From Azoarcus sp. (GTDB taxonomy: Bacteria; Pseudomonadota; Gammaproteobacteria; Burkholderiales; Rhodocyclaceae), in NCBI GenBank assembly GCA_031268685.1, contig JAIRWW010000208.1:1-8132 (forward strand): a stretch of DNA of 8,132 nucleotides, given 5' to 3'. The position numbers were made by a program, and so were the translations under genes. Below the pieces are notes generated by a model that saw only the letters and a program-made list of their open reading frames with translations, searched no databases and was not told where the DNA came from. This document shows, in pieces, positions 1 to 5,877 of the stretch (position 1 is its first letter; every line of letters begins with the position of its first letter).

Positions 1-195
1 GCGCGGGTCGAAGCCGTCGATGCGCACCACGCCGTCGCAAGTGTATTCGCCAAGCAGGCAGCGGATCAGCGTGGTTTTGCCTGCGCCATTGGAACCGGTC
101 AGGGCGACGCGCTCGCCCGCTTTAATGGAGAGCTTGATTCCGTCCAGCGCCCGGACGCGGCGGAAGGTCTTGACCAGATTTTTGATAAGAATCAT
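1..195 (-). CDS. nosF: NosF, ATP-binding subunit of the Nos copper-centre maturation ABC transporter (5' part only)
   Basis: The first 65 codons of an ABC-type ATPase; the gene runs off the window at base 1. The fragment begins [11 protein letters not shown], the usual first strand of an ABC ATPase, and carries a complete Walker A motif GSNGAGKT at about residues 35-42. Walker B and the ABC signature lie outside the window. NosF is known to energise the NosDFY complex needed to build the CuZ centre of NosZ; here the position directly behind nosH supports NosF over a generic transporter ATPase. The start is uncertain. ATG at 195 matches the family N-terminus. An in-frame ATG at 228 would add 11 residues, and an in-frame TGA (the nosH stop, 253-255) excludes anything longer. 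Neither start has a convincing Shine-Dalgarno, so translation may depend on coupling to nosH. Confidence 0.85.
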   Translation of the reverse strand, partial: MILIKNLVKTFRRVRALDGIKLSIKAGERVALTGSNGAGKTTLIRCLLGEYTCDGVVRIDGFDPR

Positions 196-252
196 GGTGA
201 TTGTCGGCAATATGTAGTTTGGTTTCATGCGTGGCGCGGCGCTTGGCCGGCG

Positions 253-1212
253 TCACGATATTCCTTTGAAGTCGTAGCGCAGCGCCTTGCTTTTGCAAAT
301 GTCCACGCACAGGCCGCAGCGCGTGCAATCGGGGCCGAGCGCCGTGTCCGTCTCGGCGGCGCGTCCCTTGATCGTCACATCGAGTACGTGCGGTACCAGG
401 CACACTTTGCGGCAGTCGCCTTCATGCAGGCATTGTTCAAGACGGAAGCTTACCCGCAGCGGCGAGATTGCCCCCACAACGCCATAGGTCAGGCCGATTG
501 GGCAGATGTAGCGGCACCAGGCGCGGCGCGACCAGAGCACTTCAAAGACCAGGAGCAGAAAGACCCAGCCCAGGGCCAGCCCAGGGCCGTAGATCAGGGC
601 GCGCGACAGGATGCCGGTGGGCGAAAGCGTCTCGAACACGGTGTAGCCGGTGGCGAAGGCCAGCAGCGCGAACAGCGCCCAGAATACGGTTCGCGTACCG
701 CGGTGAAATGTGTGATCGGTAACGTAGCCGCGGCGCGCGAGCGCGAGGTGGATTTTTTCGGCCAATTCGGAAAGCAGGTGATAGGGGCAGACCCAGGAGC
801 AGAAGCTCCGTCCGCCGAGCACGGCCCACAGCAGGAAGACGGTGATTGTGCCGATGACGAGGTTCATGACGATATGCTTGTGCGCGAGCATCACCTGTAG
901 CGCGGAGTTGAGGTCGATGAGATGGAATCCCGCGAAGCGCGAGGCGGTGAGCGCGCCTTCGAGAAGCTGGATGTCGAGCCAGAAGGACAGCACGAAGAAC
1001 AGGTTGACCGCCGCGAGCGTTGCCCAGCGCCAGTTGCGCCATTTGTGGCCGGGGTCGGGCGTCGCCGCCTGCGCCTGCAAGTTTTCTTTGATGAAGCGCG
1101 CATTGTTGCGATATTTGAAAGCCATGATCTGCTGCGCTTCGCTGGAGATTTCCGCCGGTTTCTTCGGGGCGGCGCCGAGCATTTCCAGGAATTGACCGGT
1201 GTGGCGGCTCAT
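253..1212 (-). CDS. nosH: NosH, NapH-like membrane ferredoxin (quinol dehydrogenase component)
   Basis: A 319-residue polytopic iron-sulfur protein of the NapH family, thought to oxidise quinol in the membrane and pass electrons through NosG towards NosZ. A soluble N-terminus of about 60 residues is followed by hydrophobic segments near 62-80, 113-133, 175-193 and 206-226. Two CxxxCP motifs, FCSWVCP (C138, C142) and WCRYICP (C233, C237), are the NapH/NosR-type hallmark. The C-terminus has a two-cluster ferredoxin domain. The second site is canonical (C296, C299, C302, C306). The first reads C261-x5-C267-x3-C271, with Glu264 where the second cysteine of CxxCxxCxxxC would be. The start at 1212 is supported by a strong ribosome binding site and lies 3 bp after the nosG stop. 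No cytochrome genes (nosC1/nosC2 of Wolinella) separate nosG and nosH. A NosR C-terminal domain is the main alternative; the length and the NosG neighbour favour NosH. Confidence 0.88.
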   Translation of the reverse strand: MSRHTGQFLEMLGAAPKKPAEISSEAQQIMAFKYRNNARFIKENLQAQAATPDPGHKWRNWRWATLAAVNLFFVLSFWLDIQLLEGALTASRFAGFHLIDLNSALQVMLAHKHIVMNLVIGTITVFLLWAVLGGRSFCSWVCPYHLLSELAEKIHLALARRGYVTDHTFHRGTRTVFWALFALLAFATGYTVFETLSPTGILSRALIYGPGLALGWVFLLLVFEVLWSRRAWCRYICPIGLTYGVVGAISPLRVSFRLEQCLHEGDCRKVCLVPHVLDVTIKGRAAETDTALGPDCTRCGLCVDICKSKALRYDFKGIS

Positions 1213-1215
1213 CGC

Positions 1216-2070
1216 TCAAGCCTCCTTCCACATCGCGTGCGCTTCGACCGCGATGGCGGCGGGTTCGGCGGGGCACACCATCTCGCACACTCCGCAGCCC
1301 ACGCATTGTTCGCGCACTGCTGGCCTGAAGCGGGGCGCGCCGTCCTCGCCAGCAAAGGGTTCCATGGCGATGGCGTCGGCGATTGGGCATTCGGTGACGC
1401 ACAGGTCGCAGAGCGTGCGCTCGTAAGGGTGCTCGCGCACGGGGATCGGCTTCCAGCGGTCGACGTCGATGTAGCGCATCTTCCCTTTGAAGGCGGGGCC
1501 GCGCGCCTGGCCCGAGAATCCCTTGCCCTGCACGGCGAGGCAGGCTTCCGGGCGCACGAGCCGCGCCAAGCCGACGCGCTCTTTCAAGTTGAGGGCCGAT
1601 CCGGGAATTTGTGTTTCGGCCTTGAGCGCTGGCGGCGAGGGGAGCGCCGCGCCCGCGCGCACCGGCAGGAAGGACGGCTTTTGGTAAGTGAGCGCGCCGG
1701 TCGGGCAGGCGAGGATGCATTGCGCCACGTCGCAGGAGAAATCGCAGGCTTGCGCGCGCGCGTCGATGTATGGCGTGCCGATGCCGAAGCCGTCGCCGAT
1801 GTCTCCAAGCCGGATCGCGCTGACCGGGCAGACTTGCACGCACTGGCCGCACTTGATGCAGGAGGCGAGAAAATCGGCTTCGTCGAGCGCCCCCGGTGGA
1901 CGCAGGCGCGAAATGCGTCCGCCTGCAATGGGGAGATAGCCCGTGAGCGAGATGCCGAGCACGGCGGCGGTGAGTCCGGCAGAGCGTATGAAGGTACGCC
2001 GGGCGCGGCGCGCTTTTTCTGAGGAGGCAGGCGGGCGGGGTTTGCCGGGCTTGCCGGGGGGGGCGTTCAT
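1216..2070 (-). CDS. nosG: NosG, NapG-like periplasmic polyferredoxin with Tat-type signal
   Basis: A 284-residue iron-sulfur protein of the NapG/MauM type. The N-terminus contains RRTFIR (residues 24-29) followed by a hydrophobic stretch, a twin-arginine export signal; the protein is therefore expected in the periplasm, bound to NosH. Cysteine groups: C71, C74, C77, C81 (CxxCxxCxxxCP); C109, C113, C118, C122; a three-cysteine group C221, C224, C228, with C177 a possible fourth ligand; and C256, C259, C262, C266. This agrees with the four [4Fe-4S] clusters known for NapG. The open frame extends upstream to 2523 inside nosD, but ATG at 2070 is chosen. It overlaps the nosD stop as ATGA (2067-2070), leaves nosD intact and puts the Tat motif at the usual distance. 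Inferred role: electron transfer from the NosH-bound quinol site to a periplasmic cytochrome, then NosZ. Confidence 0.9.
   Translation of the reverse strand: MNAPPGKPGKPRPPASSEKARRARRTFIRSAGLTAAVLGISLTGYLPIAGGRISRLRPPGALDEADFLASCIKCGQCVQVCPVSAIRLGDIGDGFGIGTPYIDARAQACDFSCDVAQCILACPTGALTYQKPSFLPVRAGAALPSPPALKAETQIPGSALNLKERVGLARLVRPEACLAVQGKGFSGQARGPAFKGKMRYIDVDRWKPIPVREHPYERTLCDLCVTECPIADAIAMEPFAGEDGAPRFRPAVREQCVGCGVCEMVCPAEPAAIAVEAHAMWKEA
1221..1229 (-). promoter_or_regulatory. Ribosome binding site of nosH
   Basis: The minus strand reads GGAAGGAGG, followed by 8 bases and then the ATG at 1212. It lies inside the last codons of nosG, so nosH is translated in close coupling with nosG. It is the strongest Shine-Dalgarno in the nosB-nosF block and fixes the nosH start. 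Confidence 0.8.
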
Positions 2071-3650
2071 GGCGATTCCCACCGGGGCTTGACGAAGCGC
2101 GGGCTGGCGTCGCGCAGGATGAGCGCGGGCGGGGAAAAAGGCGCGAGCCGTTCGAGGAAGTCGAGCAGTTCCATGACCGGCGAAGCACGGAAGAAACTGG
2201 CCATCGGGAATTCCATCCATATCATGTCGGCATTGGCGTTGAGTTCGTATGCGTAATCGCCCCGGCCGTCGCCGTCGCGGTCGAAGCCCTGGTAGTTGTC
2301 CCAGTAATTGCCTTCCCAGAAGTTTTTTTCCGGATTTTCGCTGCGTCCGCCGTAGCTCACGTGCGTCAGGTTGCCCTCGAAAATGTTGTCGCGCATATAG
2401 TTGCCGCCCGTCTCCGAGTTGAACTGGATGCCGATGCCGTTGTAGGCGAAGCGGTTGCCGCGCACTTCGATGGTCGTGTCCGGCTCGAAGGGCGACAGGT
2501 CGGAACCGACGCCGATGCCGCAATAGATGATCTCGTTGTTTTCGATCACCGTTCCGGAGGCTTCCTTGAAGCCGATGCCCATGCCGGTTGCGCCGGTGGC
2601 GTGCGAGATGATGTTGCCGCGCGCCACGCCGCCCTGGGTAAACATGAAATAGATGCCCACGGCGTTGTCGAGAAAGCGGTTGCCTTCGACCAGATTGTCG
2701 TTGGCGAACATGAAGTGGATGGAGTAGCGGCTGCGCCGCCCGGTGTTGTTGCGGAACACGTTGCGATGCGCGTACCAGACCACCATGTCGCGCGAATCGC
2801 TGATTTCGTTCGCTTCGATCAGATTGTCGTTGCTGTACCAGAGGCGGAGCGCGTCGCCGCGCAGGCCGAGCGCCAGATCCTTGGAGCGGATGTGATTGCC
2901 GCGCAAGACATTGTGGTTCGCCTGCTTGAAATCGACACCGAACAGGCAGTCGTCCATTTCCAGGTTTTCGATTACGTTGCGGCTGCCGCGCACGTCGAGG
3001 CAGGAGTCGTCGGTGTCGTGCGAGTCGCCGGAGCCGGTGAGGCGCAGGCCGCGCACGGTCGCGCCGTCGGCTTCGAGCGACATCACCGAGCCTTTGCCGC
3101 CGGAGTCGATGACGACCGCGCCGCCGCCCTCGATGCTGAGCGGTTTGTTGACCGTGACGGGGCCTGCATAGACACCGGGCGGCGGACGCAGCACCGATCC
3201 CGGCGCGGCGGCATCGACCAGCGCCTGGAAGGGCGTGAGGCCGTGGATGCGCAGCGCGCGTTCGGCCAGCATGAAAACCGGCTTGGGCCGGTCGATGGTG
3301 ACGCGCGGCGCGCCGTCATCGCCGGGGGCTGCTTTCAGGGCGCCGCTGCCCGGATAGGCGAGCGCGAGGAGCGCGGCGGTGAGCCAGATGCGGAGAGAGC
3401 AATGCAATTTCAAATGATTCCGTTTGTTTCTGGTTTGTTGAAAGCTGGTTCCTTTGGAATCATGGGCTTCGACAAGCTCAGCCCGAACGGATGGGAACTG
3501 TCCGGCCCGTTCGGGCGGGAGCTGTTCGGCCCGGACGGATGGGAGCTGTTCAGCCCGGGCGGATGGGAACTGTTCGGCCCGAACGGGCGGGAACTGGTCG
3601 GCCCGTCCGGGCGGGAGCTGTTCTGTGCTTTCCAGGCTTGGCGTGGACAT
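2067..3650 (-). CDS. nosD: NosD, periplasmic beta-helix protein for CuZ assembly, with repeat-expanded N-terminus
   Basis: NosD works with the NosFY transporter to mature the copper-sulfur CuZ site of NosZ in the periplasm. The body (about residues 110-527) is a right-handed beta-helix (CASH/NosD type) with repeated N-x-I/V-x-x-N turns such as NVIENLEMDD and NLVEGNRFLDN. It carries the typical NosD block NFWEGNYWDNYQGFDRDGDG near residues 445-465. ATG at 3650 is 3 bp behind the nosB stop, with GGAA upstream. Read from there, residues 10-57 are six octapeptides of consensus EQLPSVRA, encoded by a 24-bp tandem array, and residues 58-63 (ELVEAH) are translated REP sequence. A normal signal peptide (KLHCSLRIWLTAALLALA) appears only at residues 81-98. 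Translation may therefore really start at TTG 3413 (residue 80), giving a 448-residue precursor. If ATG 3650 is used, an ~80-residue extension precedes the signal. The 3' end overlaps nosG by 4 bp. Confidence 0.9.
   Translation of the reverse strand: MSTPSLESTEQLPPGRADQFPPVRAEQFPSARAEQLPSVRAEQLPPERAGQFPSVRAELVEAHDSKGTSFQQTRNKRNHLKLHCSLRIWLTAALLALAYPGSGALKAAPGDDGAPRVTIDRPKPVFMLAERALRIHGLTPFQALVDAAAPGSVLRPPPGVYAGPVTVNKPLSIEGGGAVVIDSGGKGSVMSLEADGATVRGLRLTGSGDSHDTDDSCLDVRGSRNVIENLEMDDCLFGVDFKQANHNVLRGNHIRSKDLALGLRGDALRLWYSNDNLIEANEISDSRDMVVWYAHRNVFRNNTGRRSRYSIHFMFANDNLVEGNRFLDNAVGIYFMFTQGGVARGNIISHATGATGMGIGFKEASGTVIENNEIIYCGIGVGSDLSPFEPDTTIEVRGNRFAYNGIGIQFNSETGGNYMRDNIFEGNLTHVSYGGRSENPEKNFWEGNYWDNYQGFDRDGDGRGDYAYELNANADMIWMEFPMASFFRASPVMELLDFLERLAPFSPPALILRDASPRFVKPRWESP
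3464..3490 (+). repeat. REP element 1, inside the nosD 5' region
   Basis: The plus strand contains the widespread proteobacterial REP core TTCGACAAGCTCAG, bounded by GGGCT and AGCCC, which can form a 5-bp stem, and followed by CGAACGG. It is read on the minus strand as ELVEAH within the nosD frame. The same core occurs in inverted orientation at 4854-4880. Confidence 0.75.
3480..3624. repeat. 24-bp tandem array within nosD, six units
   Basis: Six consecutive 24-bp units (3480-3623 in the nosD codon phase) follow the pattern RYGGGARCTGTTCGGCCCG, then a two-base variable spot and CGG. Units differ at several positions, so the array is not a recent perfect duplication. Several units contain GCCCG-NN-CGGGC short palindromes. 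The units align with the right half of the adjacent REP (CTCAGCCCGAACGG), so the array looks derived from it. Because the unit is a multiple of three, the nosD frame stays open; each unit adds eight residues. Confidence 0.85.
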
Positions 3651-3653
3651 CGG

Positions 3654-4661
3654 CTATTCCGTTTCCGGATGCTCGCGCAGCCGCTTGCGGCGGATCAGCA
3701 GCGCCGGTACGAGGCAAAAGAAAACCAGCATGAGCAATCCGTAGCCCCAGTGGGGATAGGAGAAGGTCGAGAACTGCGCCACCTTGCCCTCGCCGAACAC
3801 TGTCGGCATGAACGGCTTCAGGGTGAACGCTCCCCATGGATGCAGGTTATGCCCGAAGAACCACAGCCAGCCCGCGTACACGATGAGGAAATAAAGCGGC
3901 AGCAAGGCGGGTATGAACACGAGCAGCAACTGGAAGCCCCGCCGCAGGGCCGTGCCCGCAAATACCGCAGCCATGGCCGCGATCAGGGCGAAGATCGCTA
4001 TTTGCGAGATGAGGCGCACTCTGTCGCCCCAGGCCGCGATGCGCTCCGGCTCCCGGAAAAAGGTGCCCGCTTCCCGTATGTAGTTCTGCACATGGGCATC
4101 GAGCTGGCCCATGGCGAACTGTTCGATGAGCATCCATGCCGCAACTGCGGTAAAGCCCGCGGCGAGCGCTACAAGACGCGCGCGTCGGCGCGGCAGCGCG
4201 AAGGCGGCGATCATGACGGCGAAGAAGCCGAAAAAGTATTTCGCCAACGGCCTTTCCACAGGCGCGCCGGTGTCGATCGGGAACATGCCGACGTAGTGGT
4301 TGATGGTGTTCATTTCATGCACGCAGTCCAGCGCCACCGCGTTCTGGTCGACATTCTTGCGCGCATCGAGAATGGGATTCCAGCGCTCGTCGCCATCCGC
4401 GAGGTCGCCCTGAAGGGTTTCGCCCGCCAGGCGCGAGTCCTTGCCCGCCGTCTGGCAGCCGTTAAAGACACCGTCGAAATGGAAGTGAATGCGGATGCCG
4501 TCGGGAAAAGCGTCCGGCGGATAATTTGGCGCGGTGAGCGATACCCACCAGACCGGCATGAAATAAGCGGCCACGAGCGCCACGAGGGCGATCAGGGCGA
4601 GCACACATACGAGTTTGTCTTTCTTTTCCATTTGCCGCACTCTTGAAACCTGATTGTTCAT
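3654..4661 (-). CDS. nosB: NosB, clade II nos-cluster membrane protein
   Basis: A 335-residue integral membrane protein. Hydrophobic segments lie near residues 15-37, 142-157, 163-182, 217-238, 244-268 and 305-323. A polar loop of about 100 residues between the first two holds HEMNTINHYVGM (about 115-126) and cysteines 69 and 113, and a late loop holds HNLHPWG (about 271-277). These are consistent with NosB as known between nosZ and nosD in Wolinella and other clade II nos clusters. Its biochemical role is not established; the His/Met/Cys-rich exposed loop might touch metal or heme, which is speculation. Start options: TTG 4670, ATG 4661 (GGGG four bases upstream) and ATG 4631. The last would begin with the charged MEKKDK just before the first membrane helix and is a good alternative. 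The stop is 3 bp from the nosD ATG, so the genes are surely co-transcribed. The identification rests on motif recall and gene position, not on an alignment. Confidence 0.8.
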   Translation of the reverse strand: MNNQVSRVRQMEKKDKLVCVLALIALVALVAAYFMPVWWVSLTAPNYPPDAFPDGIRIHFHFDGVFNGCQTAGKDSRLAGETLQGDLADGDERWNPILDARKNVDQNAVALDCVHEMNTINHYVGMFPIDTGAPVERPLAKYFFGFFAVMIAAFALPRRRARLVALAAGFTAVAAWMLIEQFAMGQLDAHVQNYIREAGTFFREPERIAAWGDRVRLISQIAIFALIAAMAAVFAGTALRRGFQLLLVFIPALLPLYFLIVYAGWLWFFGHNLHPWGAFTLKPFMPTVFGEGKVAQFSTFSYPHWGYGLLMLVFFCLVPALLIRRKRLREHPETE

Positions 4662-4666
4662 TAGCC

Positions 4667-4710
4667 CCAATGCTGTTCATATAAAAATGGCAAGGGACGC
4701 CGTCCGTTTT
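4667..4710. repeat. Imperfect direct repeat, copy A (between nosB and the cytochrome gene)
   Basis: This segment resembles 5834-5877 in the same orientation. Shared blocks in order are CCAAT, GCTGTTCA, ATGGCAAG and CGTTTT, separated by small indels and substitutions; about 35 bases match by hand alignment. The two copies bracket the di-heme cytochrome gene. Copy A touches the 5' end of nosB and runs into the 22-bp array. Confidence 0.55.
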
Positions 4711-4853
4711 GAGGGATGATACCGTCCGCCCTGAGAAATGACACCGCTCATTCTGAGGGATTGCGCCGTCCATTCTGAGGGATCGCACCGCTTATTCTGA
4801 GAGATTGCACCGTTCATTCTGGGGGATTGCACCGTTCATTCTGAGAGATGATA
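4700..4853. repeat. 22-bp tandem array upstream of nosB, seven units
   Basis: Seven consecutive 22-bp units start at 4700, 4722, 4744, 4766, 4788, 4810 and 4832. Their common pattern on the plus strand is CCGTTCATTCTGAGGGATTG followed by two variable bases. The units are diverged from one another by a few bases each. They are directly continued by REP element 2, whose first bases CCGTTCGCCCTGAG align with the unit. The array fills most of the cytochrome-nosB intergenic region and would be transcribed as leader sequence of nosB. There are no unique spacers, so it is not CRISPR. Confidence 0.9.
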
Positions 4854-4880
4854 CCGTTCGCCCTGAGCTTGTCGAAGGGC
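4854..4880 (-). repeat. REP element 2, inverted relative to REP element 1
   Basis: On the minus strand it reads GCCCTTCGACAAGCTCAG and continues with GGCGAACGG, the same core as at 3464-3490 in the opposite orientation, with a GCCCT/AGGGC stem. The tandem array starts at its GAACGG end, as at the nosD copy. Confidence 0.8.
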
Positions 4881-4959
4881 ATTATCTATGGAATCAAGTA
4901 TTTCGGCCAAGCTCCGTCCGAACGCTCAAAACCCCTCGGCAACAATAACTGCGACATAG

Positions 4960-5673
4960 TCATTTTTTGTTTTTGCAGATCACGCCGGGCATCTTCAGGC
5001 TCGCCTGATAGGCCGAGACGGCCGACAGCATGTCGTCGTTGTAAGTCTTGATGGCCCGCAGCATCTCCAGGTTGGCGTTGCGGCGGTGACCTTCGCGGAT
5101 TTCGATCGCCTGGCGCAACAGATACTTGTAATGTTGTCCGGCGACGGCCGGATAGAGTTGTTTCCGGTCGCCTTCGCCGTTTTTGCCGTGGCATTTCAGG
5201 CATTGTTTTTCGTAGAGCGTCTTGCCCTGGGTGATTCGCACAGCGGCGTCGCTTCCCTCGTACTTGCCGTTGCTCGGCGGAATGCACTGGCTTTCGATGT
5301 AGGCGGATACGTCGGCGATCTCCTGCGGGTTGGCGAGCATGATCGCGAATGAGTACATGCTCGGGTTGTCGCGCAGTCCGGCGCGGATGTCGGCCATTTG
5401 CTTGATAAGCACGCTTGCGTGCTGGCCTGCCAGTCGCGGGAAGGTGCCGTCGGGCCGTCCCGCTCCCGAAGCCAGGTGACAGGCGCTACAGATTTCGTAG
5501 ATTTCTTCGCCTTTTACCTTGTCGCCCTTGAGCTTGAGCGCCTTGATTTTTTCGCCTTCCTGCGCGTTCCAGGTATAGCCCCGGCTTTCGATGCCTTCTT
5601 TTTTGGGTATGGGCGGCTCGGCAAGCGCAACACTGGCGCTCATCATGGCAGCCAGGAAAAGAAAAATTTTCAT
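4960..5673 (-). CDS. Exported di-heme cytochrome c (cytochrome c4/c553-like), probable electron carrier to NosZ
   Basis: A 237-residue protein with a Sec signal peptide (MKIFLFLAAMMSASVALA, cleavage expected after residue 18) and two c-type heme sites, CSACH (C62, C65, H66) and CLKCH (C158, C161, H162). Each is followed by a domain of about 90 residues with a candidate distal Met ligand (M106 and M204). The shared GQH blocks (LAGQH, VAGQH) and the two-domain layout fit the cytochrome c4/c553 family, although it is somewhat longer than usual c4 (an extra N-terminal stretch of about 25 residues, and extra cysteines C130 and C233). Inferred role: taking electrons from NosGH or a quinol-cytochrome c reductase and giving them to NosZ. 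ATG 5673 is preferred over 5721 because of the signal peptide and an upstream GGAGA. The gene stands apart from its neighbours, with a nosZ terminator ahead and ~300 bp of repeats behind, so it may have its own promoter. Confidence 0.9.
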   Translation of the reverse strand: MKIFLFLAAMMSASVALAEPPIPKKEGIESRGYTWNAQEGEKIKALKLKGDKVKGEEIYEICSACHLASGAGRPDGTFPRLAGQHASVLIKQMADIRAGLRDNPSMYSFAIMLANPQEIADVSAYIESQCIPPSNGKYEGSDAAVRITQGKTLYEKQCLKCHGKNGEGDRKQLYPAVAGQHYKYLLRQAIEIREGHRRNANLEMLRAIKTYNDDMLSAVSAYQASLKMPGVICKNKK

Positions 5674-5682
5674 TGGGTTTTT

Positions 5683-5687
5683 TCTCC
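5683..5687 (-). promoter_or_regulatory. Ribosome binding site of the cytochrome c gene
   Basis: GGAGA on the minus strand lies 9 bases before the ATG at 5673. It selects this start over the longer open frame from 5721 and places the signal peptide at the exact N-terminus. Confidence 0.65.
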
Positions 5688-5762
5688 GCGTGTCCGGTAG
5701 ACCGACGCCGTGTCGGCTCATTTCAGGCTTCCCTGTGCCTGACTACGATTTCCAGGCCGGCG

Positions 5763-5826
5763 TTTAAACATCGCGGTCTGATGTTTAAACATCACGGTCT
5801 GATGTTGTGAACATCGCGGTCTGATG
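5763..5826. promoter_or_regulatory. Three 21-22 bp palindromic repeats upstream of the cytochrome c gene, operator-like
   Basis: Three tandem units (5763-5783, 5784-5804, 5805-5826) share AACATCGCGGTCTGATG. They create a perfect 16-bp palindrome TGATGTTTAAACATCA at 5779-5794 and a second dyad GATGTT-GTG-AACATC at 5801-5815, with single half-sites at each end. Dyad centres are about 21 bp apart, two helical turns. The group lies 90-155 bp before the cytochrome start. Two known site types of denitrification regulators do not fit exactly: FNR/DNR (TTGAT-N4-ATCAA) does not match, and NsrR half-sites (GATG plus an A/T-rich centre) show only partial likeness. A regulatory role is inferred from geometry alone. 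Confidence 0.5.
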
Positions 5827-5833
5827 TTTACGT

Positions 5834-5877
5834 CCAATACTGCTGTTCAAATACATGGCAAGAGATACGTTCGTTTT
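5834..5877. repeat. Imperfect direct repeat, copy B (between the cytochrome gene and nosZ)
   Basis: Partner of 4667-4710, same orientation, with shared CCAAT, GCTGTTCA, ATGGCAAG and CGTTTT blocks. It overlaps the 3' end of the 26-codon ORF and lies next to the palindromic repeats. Confidence 0.55.

Noticed and set aside
196..252. Promoter or terminator between nosH and nosF
   Set aside because: No stem-loop with a T-run and no convincing -35/-10 pair is visible in these 57 bases; simple operon continuation is more likely.
922..2022. 366-codon plus-strand frame opposite nosG and nosH
   Set aside because: No motif or ribosome binding site and antisense to conserved genes; explained by GC-rich codon bias.
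542..2188. 548-codon minus-strand frame across nosG and nosH
   Set aside because: Composition is Arg/Pro/Ala-rich without motifs, while the other minus-strand frames encode complete NosG and NosH with conserved cysteines. It is a frame shadow.
2071..2523. Upstream extension of the nosG frame into nosD (435 residues in total)
   Set aside because: The extra residues are an out-of-frame reading of the NosD beta-helix. ATG 2070 gives the ATGA overlap and a proper Tat signal.
2361..4646. 761-codon open frame on the plus strand, antisense to nosD and nosB
   Set aside because: It has no recognisable domain, is rich in Arg/Ala/Glu/Val as expected of an antisense GC-rich frame, and conflicts with two well-supported genes. 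Its openness across the 24-bp array follows from the array being in phase.
4700..4853. CRISPR array
   Set aside because: The 22-bp units follow each other without unique spacers and are mutually diverged; no cas genes are nearby.
5829..5865. Sigma-70 promoter for the cytochrome gene starting with TTGCCA
   Set aside because: TTGCCA at a 17-base spacing is followed by ATTGGA, a poor -10 box; the duplicated copy upstream of nosB is followed by TTGGGG. The match is too weak to call.
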